Positions 1-5,286 of a stretch of 7,883 nt of DNA are shown here, piece by piece (position 1 is the stretch's first letter; the number at the start of each line of letters is the position of its first letter). The stretch spans positions 1-7,883 of the forward strand of contig JABXKX010000198.1 in NCBI GenBank assembly GCA_013619035.1, written 5' to 3'. The translations under genes were made by a program, and so were the position numbers. The notes under the pieces were generated by a model. It saw nothing but the letters and a program-made list of their open reading frames with translations. It made no database searches and was not told the DNA's origin. This stretch comes from Peptostreptococcaceae bacterium (GTDB lineage: Bacteria; Bacillota_A; Clostridia; Peptostreptococcales; Acidaminobacteraceae).

Positions 1-553
1 TCGTTACAACAATCGGTCCTAAAGGACAAAAACCATCTAAACTTTTGCCTTTTAACCATTGGTAATGGTCTTTTTGTAGATCTCTTGCTGATATATCATT
101 AGCAATGGTGTAACCAAATATATAATCCTTTACATCTGACTTAGCAATATCCTTACCTTGTTTGCCTATAATAATAGCGAGTTCTACTTCATAATCCACA
201 CTATTAGATACACCAACATGTCCAGTAATGGTATCACCCGTTCCAATGGTTTTATAACAAGCCTTCGAAAAATAAATAGGCAAATCCGGAATAACTACTT
301 CATCGGTTATTTTACCTTTCATTTCTAGTGCGTGTTCTTTATAGTTTTTGCCTAAACAAAGTATATTTCTTATCGGTCTTTCTAGAGGTGATAAGATTTT
401 TACTTTATCCAGTTCAACTGACTCGATTTCAAATTCAGAAAAACCTTCTATAATATCAACTAGTGTCTTGTCACCTACCACAGGTTTTACCAGATGGTTT
501 TCTAAGATGCCAGTTTTTATTTCATCTTTGTACTCAAATCTAATATACTTCAC
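1..553 (-). CDS. Fumarylacetoacetate hydrolase (FAH) family protein, C-terminus cut by window edge
   Basis: The first 184 residues are visible, out of roughly 250 usual for bacterial FAH-family proteins; the C-terminus lies left of position 1. Family landmarks seen in order are ILCLGKNYKEHALEMK (about residues 64-79), PIYFSKACYKTIGTGD, VDYEVELAIIIGK, FGYTIANDISARDLQ and WLKGKSLDGFCPLGP near the cut. Members are metal-dependent C-C bond hydrolases or decarboxylases of beta-dicarbonyl acids, such as acylpyruvate hydrolase, oxaloacetate decarboxylase or 2-hydroxyhepta-2,4-diene-1,7-dioate isomerase. The acidic metal ligands of the family (ExE...D) fit the DYEVE segment plus upstream and downstream positions. 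The start is inferred as GTG at 553-551, preceded by an AAGGTG ribosome site about 8 nt upstream; the nearby ATG at 556-554 is followed at once by a stop. The gene is divergent from the RNase gene. The family is clear; the substrate cannot be assigned. Confidence 0.9.
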   Translation of the reverse strand, partial: MKYIRFEYKDEIKTGILENHLVKPVVGDKTLVDIIEGFSEFEIESVELDKVKILSPLERPIRNILCLGKNYKEHALEMKGKITDEVVIPDLPIYFSKACYKTIGTGDTITGHVGVSNSVDYEVELAIIIGKQGKDIAKSDVKDYIFGYTIANDISARDLQKDHYQWLKGKSLDGFCPLGPIVVT

Positions 554-577
554 ATACGCACCTTTTCTAACACTCTC

Positions 578-583
578 ATTATA
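578..583 (-). promoter_or_regulatory. Candidate -10 box for the FAH-family gene
   Basis: On the minus strand TATAAT stands 25 nt upstream of the GTG start, a suitable place for a -10 box. No good -35 hexamer lies 16-18 nt farther upstream (TACCTT at 17 nt), so the promoter is weak or needs an activator. The short palindrome AAAGGTACCTTT (600-611) lies over that -35 region. Confidence 0.35.
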
Positions 584-657
584 CTTTAAATCGATTTCAA
601 AAGGTACCTTTCACTCTTTAATAAATATTAATTTAATGTGTTTTTTGCACTAAATAA

Positions 658-666
658 TGGTATACA
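658..666 (+). promoter_or_regulatory. Candidate extended -10 promoter for the MBL RNase gene
   Basis: TGGTATACA (658-666) has the TGn extension plus a TATACA -10 box; the -35 region is poor. Transcription would start near 673, leaving a leader of about 60 nt before the ATG at 733. This supports the downstream start rather than an ATG at 673. Confidence 0.35.
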
Positions 667-722
667 TTCAATATGAACTCTTTCATCAGAAATTCAAAGC
701 CATTAGGTTCTAAAAATAGACT

Positions 723-728
723 GGAGGT
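723..728 (+). promoter_or_regulatory. Ribosome binding site that decides the MBL RNase start
   Basis: GGAGGT lies 4 nt before the ATG at 733. The in-frame ATG at 673 has no comparable site, and the 20 residues it would add do not look like the family N-terminus. Confidence 0.8.
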
Positions 729-732
729 TTAT

Positions 733-2109
733 ATGAGAATACAATTTTTAGGCGCACAGGAAGGTGTTACAGGTAGTTGTTATTATCTACAAACAGAAAA
801 TCAATCTTTCTTAGTGGATTGCGGTCAATTCCAAGGCAATCCAAAAGAACAAAAGAAAAATGAAGAGCCTTTCCCATTCGATCCAAAGTCACTTGATTTT
901 GTTATTCTCACCCACGCCCATATTGATCATACCGGTCGATTGCCTAAACTTGTTAAAGAGGGGTTTTCCGGTCGTGTTTTTATGACTAGGGGGACTGCTT
1001 CTCTCAGCGATATTTTGCTTAGAGACAGCGCTAAAATACATGAGGTTGATGCTGAGAATGAAAATGAAAAACGTGAAAAAGCTGGATTGGATCCTATTGA
1101 ACCGTTTTATACCATCAACGATGCCATTGATACCTTACAATATTTTAATCCCCTACCATATGATTTAGAGTATAATATTTCCAGTCAGGTATCGGTTAAA
1201 TTTATTAATGCAGGACATCTATTAGGCTCAGCCCATGTGTATTTGACAATCAATGGAGAAAACTTATTGTTCTCAGGGGATGTGGGTTCGGATTATTCTC
1301 AGATACTCGAAGCACCTAAGCCAGCACCAAATGCAGACTATGTCTTTATAGAAACTACCTACGGTAATAGAAATCATAAAGATATGGAAATGCGTTTTGA
1401 AAAGTTATATAACATCATCAAAGAAACTACCGAACAAAAAGGAACTGTTATCATTCCTGCCTTTTCAGTCGGAAGAACTCAAGATATTATCTATGGCCTC
1501 AAACAATTAGAAACCTCTGCAGCGTTTAAGAAGATTCCATTTTATGTGGACAGCCCTATGGCAATAAATGCAACAAAAGTGTTTCAAAAAGATACTGAGG
1601 GTATGAAGCAAGAATTGATTGCAAAATTAGAGTCAAAACAACATCCCTTTGAGATGCCAAATTTAAAATTTATTGATGATGCGACGGTGTCTTATCAATT
1701 AGACTATTCAAAAGATGCAAAAGTTTTAATTTCAGCCAGTGGTATGTGTGATGCTGGCAGAATACTACACCATCTTAAAACTTATTTGGAAAAGCAGAAA
1801 ACGACAGTGATCTTTGTAGGGTATCAAAGTGAAGAAAGTTTGGGCAGGAAAATTCAATCTGGTGCAAAGACTGTGACCATTTACGATACTGAAGTGCTTA
1901 ACAAGGCTCAATCTTTTTCACTTCATGGATTTTCAGGTCATGCAGACCAAGGCGAACTCATCAAGTGGTTAAGTCATATCAAGGAACCAAAAAAAGTATT
2001 CTTGGTTCACGGTGAAAAAGACTCTTTAGAGACCTTTGATGCAAAAATAAAAGAGATATATGGCTTTAACACCTATATCCCTAAATTATATGAATTAATT
2101 GAATTGTAA
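733..2109 (+). CDS. Beta-CASP metallo-beta-lactamase RNase-type protein (CPSF73/YSH1-like)
   Basis: A 458-residue cytoplasmic protein with an MBL fold, an inserted beta-CASP domain and a C-terminal RNA-specificity (RMMBL) segment. Zinc-binding signatures are HAHIDH at residues 61-66, GH at 161-162 and SGD with D183. Beta-CASP motifs are IETTYG (E207, motif A), SASGMCDAGRILHH (334-347, motif B) and GFSGHADQ (H403, motif C); a last VHGE histidine is H426. All catalytic positions expected for this family are present, so it should be an active endo/exoribonuclease. It resembles the short bacterial COG1236 type (for example Thermus TTHA0252), not RNase J, which is longer and has an extra C-terminal domain. 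The start at 733 begins MRIQFLGAQEGVTGSCYYL, the typical N-terminal strand and loop. It stands alone between a divergent promoter region and its own terminator. RNA target unknown. Confidence 0.93.
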   Translation: MRIQFLGAQEGVTGSCYYLQTENQSFLVDCGQFQGNPKEQKKNEEPFPFDPKSLDFVILTHAHIDHTGRLPKLVKEGFSGRVFMTRGTASLSDILLRDSAKIHEVDAENENEKREKAGLDPIEPFYTINDAIDTLQYFNPLPYDLEYNISSQVSVKFINAGHLLGSAHVYLTINGENLLFSGDVGSDYSQILEAPKPAPNADYVFIETTYGNRNHKDMEMRFEKLYNIIKETTEQKGTVIIPAFSVGRTQDIIYGLKQLETSAAFKKIPFYVDSPMAINATKVFQKDTEGMKQELIAKLESKQHPFEMPNLKFIDDATVSYQLDYSKDAKVLISASGMCDAGRILHHLKTYLEKQKTTVIFVGYQSEESLGRKIQSGAKTVTIYDTEVLNKAQSFSLHGFSGHADQGELIKWLSHIKEPKKVFLVHGEKDSLETFDAKIKEIYGFNTYIPKLYELIEL

Positions 2110-2130
2110 AGATGCTTAGGCATCTTTTTT
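2108..2130 (+). terminator. Intrinsic terminator after the MBL RNase gene
   Basis: AAAGATGC (2108-2115), loop TTAG, GCATCTTT (2120-2127), ending in a run of six T. It begins in the stop codon of the RNase gene. Read the other way, for bioY, the stem is followed by only TTT, so it is at best a weak terminator for the convergent gene. Confidence 0.75.
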
Positions 2131-2131
2131 A

Positions 2132-2698
2132 TTATGCTAAGATACCTTCTCTTTCAAGTCTTGGAATAATGCTAAATAACATTGTCACAACAATTGCTGC
2201 TTTTACTAAATCCAAGATAATGAATGGCCAGAAACCATAAGCAAGTGCTAGTGAAGGCGTCATTGCTTCACCCATTGTTGCTTTTAAAACAACAAATAAG
2301 TAAGGTACACCTATGATATAATCTAACATCAATCCTACGAATGGTGCGATTACAAGACCTGCATTAAAACCTTTTTCTCTAGATTTTTCAACAATTAATC
2401 CAACAACATACGCACAAACAATAAATCCTAATATATAACCAAATGTCGGTTTAAAGATCATTCCAAATCCACCTGTACCATTAGAGAATACCGGTAATCC
2501 CACTAGACCCATCAATGTGTAAACCGTCATTGAAATCGCCCCTCTTTTTGACCCTAAGATAGCGCCTGCTAACATAGCAAAAAATGGTTGTAGTGAAATT
2601 GGTGCGCCACCTGGTAGTGGTATTGATACAAAGGCACCGATTGAGATAAGTGCTGCAAATACTGCACATAAGACCATATCTTTGATACTTAATTTCAT
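2132..2698 (-). CDS. bioY: Biotin transporter BioY (ECF S component)
   Basis: A 188-residue, very hydrophobic protein with about six membrane segments. Family features are the early PLPGGAPISLQPFFAMLAGA segment after the first helix, then LGSKRGAISMTVYTLMGLVGLPVF, NGTGGFG, PTFGYILGF, and LDYIIGVPYL in the later half. BioY binds biotin in the membrane and works with an ECF energising module (two ATPases and a T protein). None of these is encoded here, so it presumably uses a shared module elsewhere. The ATG at 2698 has an AAGGGG ribosome site 8 nt upstream. The leader carries a promoter and a BirA-type palindrome, which supports biotin as the substrate. It lies downstream of truA on the same strand but has its own promoter. 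Confidence 0.95.
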   Translation of the reverse strand: MKLSIKDMVLCAVFAALISIGAFVSIPLPGGAPISLQPFFAMLAGAILGSKRGAISMTVYTLMGLVGLPVFSNGTGGFGMIFKPTFGYILGFIVCAYVVGLIVEKSREKGFNAGLVIAPFVGLMLDYIIGVPYLFVVLKATMGEAMTPSLALAYGFWPFIILDLVKAAIVVTMLFSIIPRLEREGILA

Positions 2699-2731
2699 AA
2701 TAATAACCCCTTTTCTTCTAGACTTAATGTT

Positions 2732-2760
2732 ATCATACAGGGTTAAAATAAAATTGTCAA
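2732..2760 (-). promoter_or_regulatory. bioY promoter
   Basis: On the minus strand TTGACA (2760-2755), a 17-nt spacer and TATGAT (2737-2732) form a near-consensus vegetative promoter. The start point should fall near 2725, leaving a leader of about 25 nt. The -35 box is inside the palindrome described separately. Confidence 0.85.
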
Positions 2761-2785
2761 CTTATATTTTATATAAGTTGACAAT
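2744..2785 (-). terminator. Candidate terminator of the rubredoxin-ferritin-truA operon, same DNA as the BirA operator
   Basis: Transcripts running through truA would fold the 15-bp inverted repeat into a stem with an AAA loop, beginning 10 nt after the truA stop, followed at once by TTTATTTT. This is the layout of an intrinsic terminator, although the stem is AT-rich (three G-C pairs) and may be leaky. No other hairpin lies between truA and bioY. Confidence 0.5.
2753..2785. promoter_or_regulatory. Predicted BirA operator controlling bioY
   Basis: This is a perfect inverted repeat of 15-bp arms around a TTT centre. The conserved outer halves are TTGTCAAC (2754-2761) and GTTGACAA (2777-2784), separated by 15 bp. 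Known BirA operators have TTGTnAAC-like halves separated by about 14-16 bp, and bioY is a standard BirA target in Bacillota. One half covers the -35 box of bioY, so a bound repressor would block RNA polymerase. The assignment rests on motif, spacing and target; birA itself is not in the window. Confidence 0.8.
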
Positions 2786-2795
2786 GTATAATTAA

Positions 2796-3530
2796 TTAAT
2801 ATTTAACTTTATATAGATACAAGCCTCTTGCAGGTGCCATAGTACCTGTTTTAGCTCTATCTTTACTACTGATAATACCTGGTACTTCAGTTGCTTTCAT
2901 ATTGCCCAAACCAACTTCTAATAAGGTACCAACCATTTTTCTAGCCATATTGTGTAAGAAACCATTACCTACAATTGAAATATCAATCTCATGACCTGCT
3001 TTTAAGATTTCAATGCTTTCAATTTTTCTAACATTAGATTTCTTTTTAGACTTAGCACTTGTATAAGCAGAAAAATCATATTCTCCAATAAAGTACTGAG
3101 CCGCTTTTTTCATCGCCTCTAAATCTAAGTTTTCTTGAACATGTAATACTTGTTTTCTTAAAAATGGATTGTGATAGAAATCATTGTATACTTTATAGAC
3201 ATATGTTTTCTCCGTTGCATTTAATCTTGCATGAAAACGCTCATCTACTTTTTTGACACTTGTTACAACAATATCATCTGGTAAGTATCTGTATAAGTAT
3301 TCTTTTAACTCTTTTGGTGCTACATCTTTATCCACTGAGAAGTTTGCTACTTGCCCAATTGAATGTACACCAGCATCTGTTCTACCTGATCCATGAACCT
3401 CTACTGGCTCCATGAACATTTCAAACAAGACATTCTCAAGTTTTTGTTGGATGGTCATATCTGTATCACCCAGTCGTTGCCATCCTTTGTATCTGCTACC
3501 ATCGTAACTGATTGTTAATTTATAATTCAT
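2796..3530 (-). CDS. truA: tRNA pseudouridine(38-40) synthase TruA
   Basis: A 244-residue protein, normal for TruA. It converts U38, U39 and U40 in the anticodon arm of many tRNAs to pseudouridine. The catalytic motif GSGRTDAGVHS has the aspartate nucleophile at D52. The N-terminal YDGSRYKGWQR and the later RFHARLNATEKTYVYK and NGFLHNMARKMVGTLL segments match both halves of the family fold. The ATG at 3530 follows a GAGAGG ribosome site that overlaps the stop of the SRPBCC gene; the gap is only 12 nt. It is therefore the last gene of the operon that starts with rubredoxin. In many Bacillota truA lies instead with the ecfT or ribosomal protein genes, so this placement is less usual. Confidence 0.96.
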   Translation of the reverse strand: MNYKLTISYDGSRYKGWQRLGDTDMTIQQKLENVLFEMFMEPVEVHGSGRTDAGVHSIGQVANFSVDKDVAPKELKEYLYRYLPDDIVVTSVKKVDERFHARLNATEKTYVYKVYNDFYHNPFLRKQVLHVQENLDLEAMKKAAQYFIGEYDFSAYTSAKSKKKSNVRKIESIEILKAGHEIDISIVGNGFLHNMARKMVGTLLEVGLGNMKATEVPGIISSKDRAKTGTMAPARGLYLYKVKY

Positions 3531-3542
3531 TTTTATTCCTCT

Positions 3543-4001
3543 CTAGAAGCCGCCTCTTAAAATAGAAAGTATTAAATCTCTATCTTCAATAATCCAATCA
3601 TCATTAAAATGTTGTCTTAATAAACTTAATTTTTCATTCCAAAAGTTCTCCATTACACTTTGCTCCTGATCAGGTACATTTCTATGAATTAAATGTATTT
3701 CTGTACAATATTCAGTCTTACTTGTACAGGGCATGAAATTAACTTCTACAGGTCCTGATATTTGAGCTTCAGGTGTTATCATATCAAATTTTAACAGTCT
3801 TTCAAAGCTTTTTTCCAATATTGTTGTATGACTTGACCATTTTTTATCATTGTATGCATATTCTATATTATAAAATCCACCAATTTTGTTATCTATTTGC
3901 GCATTTCCCAACCATTTGGTAACTTCCTTCTCAACAAGAAAGAAGCGCATCGCTTGAGTAATCGATGCGTTTAATCTCACTTTTTTATGAATAAATTTCA
4001 T
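3543..4001 (-). CDS. SRPBCC (AHSA1/START-like) domain protein
   Basis: 152 residues, soluble, with the order of features of AHSA1-like helix-grip proteins: an N-terminal strand, helix ITQAMRFFLVEKEVTKWLG (about 14-32), then IGGFYNIEY, alternating strands to about residue 105, and a long C-terminal helix MENFWNEKLSLLRQHF. Such folds form a hydrophobic cavity for small ligands or act in stress-related roles; no catalytic residues can be named. An unusual tail, DDWIIEDRDLILSILRGGF, follows the last helix. Its ATG (4001-3999) shares one base with the ferritin stop codon (TAATG) and has no clear ribosome site, so it is probably translated by coupling to ferritin. A role beside ferritin and rubredoxin is only suggested by position. 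Confidence 0.75.
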   Translation of the reverse strand: MKFIHKKVRLNASITQAMRFFLVEKEVTKWLGNAQIDNKIGGFYNIEYAYNDKKWSSHTTILEKSFERLLKFDMITPEAQISGPVEVNFMPCTSKTEYCTEIHLIHRNVPDQEQSVMENFWNEKLSLLRQHFNDDWIIEDRDLILSILRGGF

Positions 4002-4507
4002 TATTTAGCAACTGGCTCTACAAATTTTCTAACAGCCAGCTCTTTATCTAACATTAATAAGCCATAACCATTGTCACCAATTAACTGTAACTGCTTAAGA
4101 ATATTTGCTGCATTCTCTTCTTCTTCGATTTGCTCATCGATGAACCATTGTAAGAAGTTCATGGTGGCAAAATCTTCTTCTTTAACCGATAAACTTTGAA
4201 TTTTGTTAATTGAAGCAGTGATTGACTTTTCATGTTCTAATACATCATCAAATACTAATACCATAGATGGCCACTGTATTGTTGGTCTTTCAATTGCTTG
4301 TAAGTCAACTTTCACCCCACGTGAATTTAGGTATTTCACCATCTTCATTGCATGGAATTGTTCTTCTAAGAATTGTTGGTACATCCAATTTGCCATACCA
4401 GCCATTGTTTCATCTTCGAAATATTGGTTCATGGCTAAATATAAATATGCAGAATAAAATTCTTTGTTCACTTGGTTTACTAATGCTTCAGATACTTTCT
4501 TATTCAT
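4001..4507 (-). CDS. ftnA: Non-heme ferritin (FtnA type)
   Basis: 168 residues, the length of bacterial non-heme ferritins. It oxidises Fe(II) at a di-iron centre and stores the mineral in a 24-subunit shell in the cytoplasm. All expected ferroxidase ligands can be read: E16, E49 and H52 (in FLEEQFHAMK), E93 (LEHEKS), Q126 and E129 (WFIDEQIEEEENA). The methionine heme ligand of bacterioferritin is not evident at the usual place, and the sequence aligns with FtnA rather than Dps, which is shorter. The GAGGAGG ribosome site lies in the last codons of rubredoxin, whose stop codon touches the ATG directly (TAAATG), so the two genes are co-transcribed and tightly coupled. Confidence 0.95.
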   Translation of the reverse strand: MNKKVSEALVNQVNKEFYSAYLYLAMNQYFEDETMAGMANWMYQQFLEEQFHAMKMVKYLNSRGVKVDLQAIERPTIQWPSMVLVFDDVLEHEKSITASINKIQSLSVKEEDFATMNFLQWFIDEQIEEEENAANILKQLQLIGDNGYGLLMLDKELAVRKFVEPVAK

Positions 4508-4669
4508 TTATTCTTCCTCCTCAAATAAAAATTTTGGTTGTCCACAAGTAGGGCATTTCCAATCTTCAGGTAAATCCTCAAAAGCTGTACCTTTTTCAAT
4601 ATCATGTATCCAATCACCTCTTTCAGGTTTGTATACATAACTGCACTTTGTACATCTCCAATTTTTCAT
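4508..4669 (-). CDS. rd: Rubredoxin
   Basis: A 53-residue single-domain rubredoxin. Two Cys pairs hold one iron: CTKC (C6, C9) and CPTC (C39, C42). Other hallmarks are YVYKPERGD, KGTAFEDLPEDWKCPTCG and an acidic C-terminus. It is a one-electron carrier, in anaerobes usually donating to rubrerythrin, superoxide reductase or flavo-diiron oxygen reductases, none of which is present here. The ATG at 4669 has AAGGAG 6 nt upstream. It is the first gene of the operon with ferritin, SRPBCC protein and truA, and sits 69 nt downstream of a near-consensus promoter -10 box. Electrons from rubredoxin might reduce ferritin iron or a peroxidase encoded elsewhere; this is inference. Confidence 0.97.
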   Translation of the reverse strand: MKNWRCTKCSYVYKPERGDWIHDIEKGTAFEDLPEDWKCPTCGQPKFLFEEEE

Positions 4670-4737
4670 AATTTCTCCTTATCTCGGTTATCCACTACAC
4701 TAATACATACCCACTATATAAGTCTTAAACTGATTTC

Positions 4738-4766
4738 ATTATAATTTAAGCTGACATTTTTTTCAA
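4738..4766 (-). promoter_or_regulatory. Promoter of the rubredoxin-ferritin-SRPBCC-truA operon
   Basis: On the minus strand TTGAAA (4766-4761), a 17-nt spacer and a perfect TATAAT (4743-4738). It gives a leader of about 60 nt before the rubredoxin ATG. It is back to back with the forward promoter of the HAD gene, with only 9 bp between the two -35 boxes. Confidence 0.8.
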
Positions 4767-4786
4767 TGAACTGGGTTGTTTTTATA
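4764..4786 (+). repeat. Half-terminator repeat, copy 1 (inverted relative to 6893-6915)
   Basis: CAATGAACTGGGTT (4764-4777) is identical to the complement of 6902-6915, and over 23 nt the two match at 21 positions. The copy holds the loop, 3' arm and T-rich tail of the terminator after the XRE gene but lacks the 5' arm: a T-rich tract stands in its place. It lies between, and overlaps, the -35 boxes of the two divergent promoters. Confidence 0.75.
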
Positions 4787-4804
4787 TATTTTTAAGTTTA
4801 CTAT
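4776..4804 (+). promoter_or_regulatory. Promoter of the HAD-NhaC-XRE operon
   Basis: TTGTTT (4776-4781), a 17-nt spacer and TACTAT (4799-4804) give a plausible promoter 21 nt before the HAD start codon. The leader would be very short (about 15 nt), containing the AAAGGAG ribosome site. Confidence 0.55.
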
Positions 4805-4825
4805 GAATTAAAAGGAGAATTCTTA

Positions 4826-5284
4826 ATGAAAATAGTCATTCCAGGGGTTTCAACTCTAAATCTAAAACATGTTTTTATAGATTACAATGGCACCATTGCC
4901 AACTCAGGCAAATTAATATCAGGAGTCATGGATCAATTAATAGAGTTGTCAAAAATTTATGAAGTATATATCTTAACTGGTGATACCTATGGTACTGTCA
5001 GAGAGGTGTTAAAACCTTATCCAATAGAAGTCATCTTAGCATATACTGCAAAAGACAAACATCGTATTATAAAGGAATACACGCCTAATACATGTATCGC
5101 TATCGGTAATGGTTCCATTGATTATAAAATGTTAAAAGAGGCAGCTTTAGGACTTGCCGTCATTGGAAAAGAAGGCTGTAGTTCAAAGGCTATATTAAAT
5201 GCAGATATAGTTGTGAATCACATAGAAGATGCACTGAACATTATCAAACATCCAAACCATATCATCGCAACACTGAAGGAGTAA
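4826..5284 (+). CDS. Soluble HAD-family protein resembling the P-type ATPase phosphorylation domain (COG4087 type)
   Basis: 152 residues, cytoplasmic. HAD motifs: DYNGT with nucleophile D19 (motif I), ILTGD with T51 (motif II), lysine K76 or K78 (motif III) and GNGSIDYKMLKEAALGLAVIG (N95 and D99, motif IV). It has no cap domain. As in P-type ATPases (DKTGT), the second Asp of the usual DxD is missing (N21), and TGD matches their conserved TGD. The family is annotated as soluble P-type ATPase, but its true reaction is not established. Without the general acid/base Asp a stable phospho-aspartyl intermediate is plausible, which would suit a sensor or slow phosphatase. The AAAGGAG ribosome site lies 8 nt before the ATG. 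The next gene, an NhaC antiporter, starts 2 nt after the stop, with its ribosome site inside this gene, so the products are probably made together. Confidence 0.85.
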   Translation: MKIVIPGVSTLNLKHVFIDYNGTIANSGKLISGVMDQLIELSKIYEVYILTGDTYGTVREVLKPYPIEVILAYTAKDKHRIIKEYTPNTCIAIGNGSIDYKMLKEAALGLAVIGKEGCSSKAILNADIVVNHIEDALNIIKHPNHIIATLKE

Positions 5285-5286
5285 CT

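Noticed and set aside
588..611. Two short palindromes, AAATCGATTT (588-597) and AAAGGTACCTTT (600-611), upstream of the FAH gene
   Set aside because: Arms of 5-6 bp are expected by chance in AT-rich DNA; they lie in a plausible operator position but no regulator can be linked.
348..653. 101-residue open frame on the plus strand
   Set aside because: It lies mostly antisense to the FAH-family gene, has no ribosome site, and its low-complexity Ser/Thr/Phe-rich product resembles no family.
673..732. 20-residue N-terminal extension of the MBL RNase
   Set aside because: The ATG at 673 lacks a ribosome site and coincides with the predicted transcription start; GGAGGT before 733 and the family N-terminus favour 733.
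4203..4551. Two overlapping plus-strand frames over the ferritin gene
   Set aside because: They are antisense to a fully conserved ferritin and have no promoter, ribosome site or recognisable domain.
4670..4825. Possible riboswitch or small RNA in the divergent intergenic region
   Set aside because: The leader lengths are only about 60 and 15 nt, and no structured conserved RNA pattern could be recognised.
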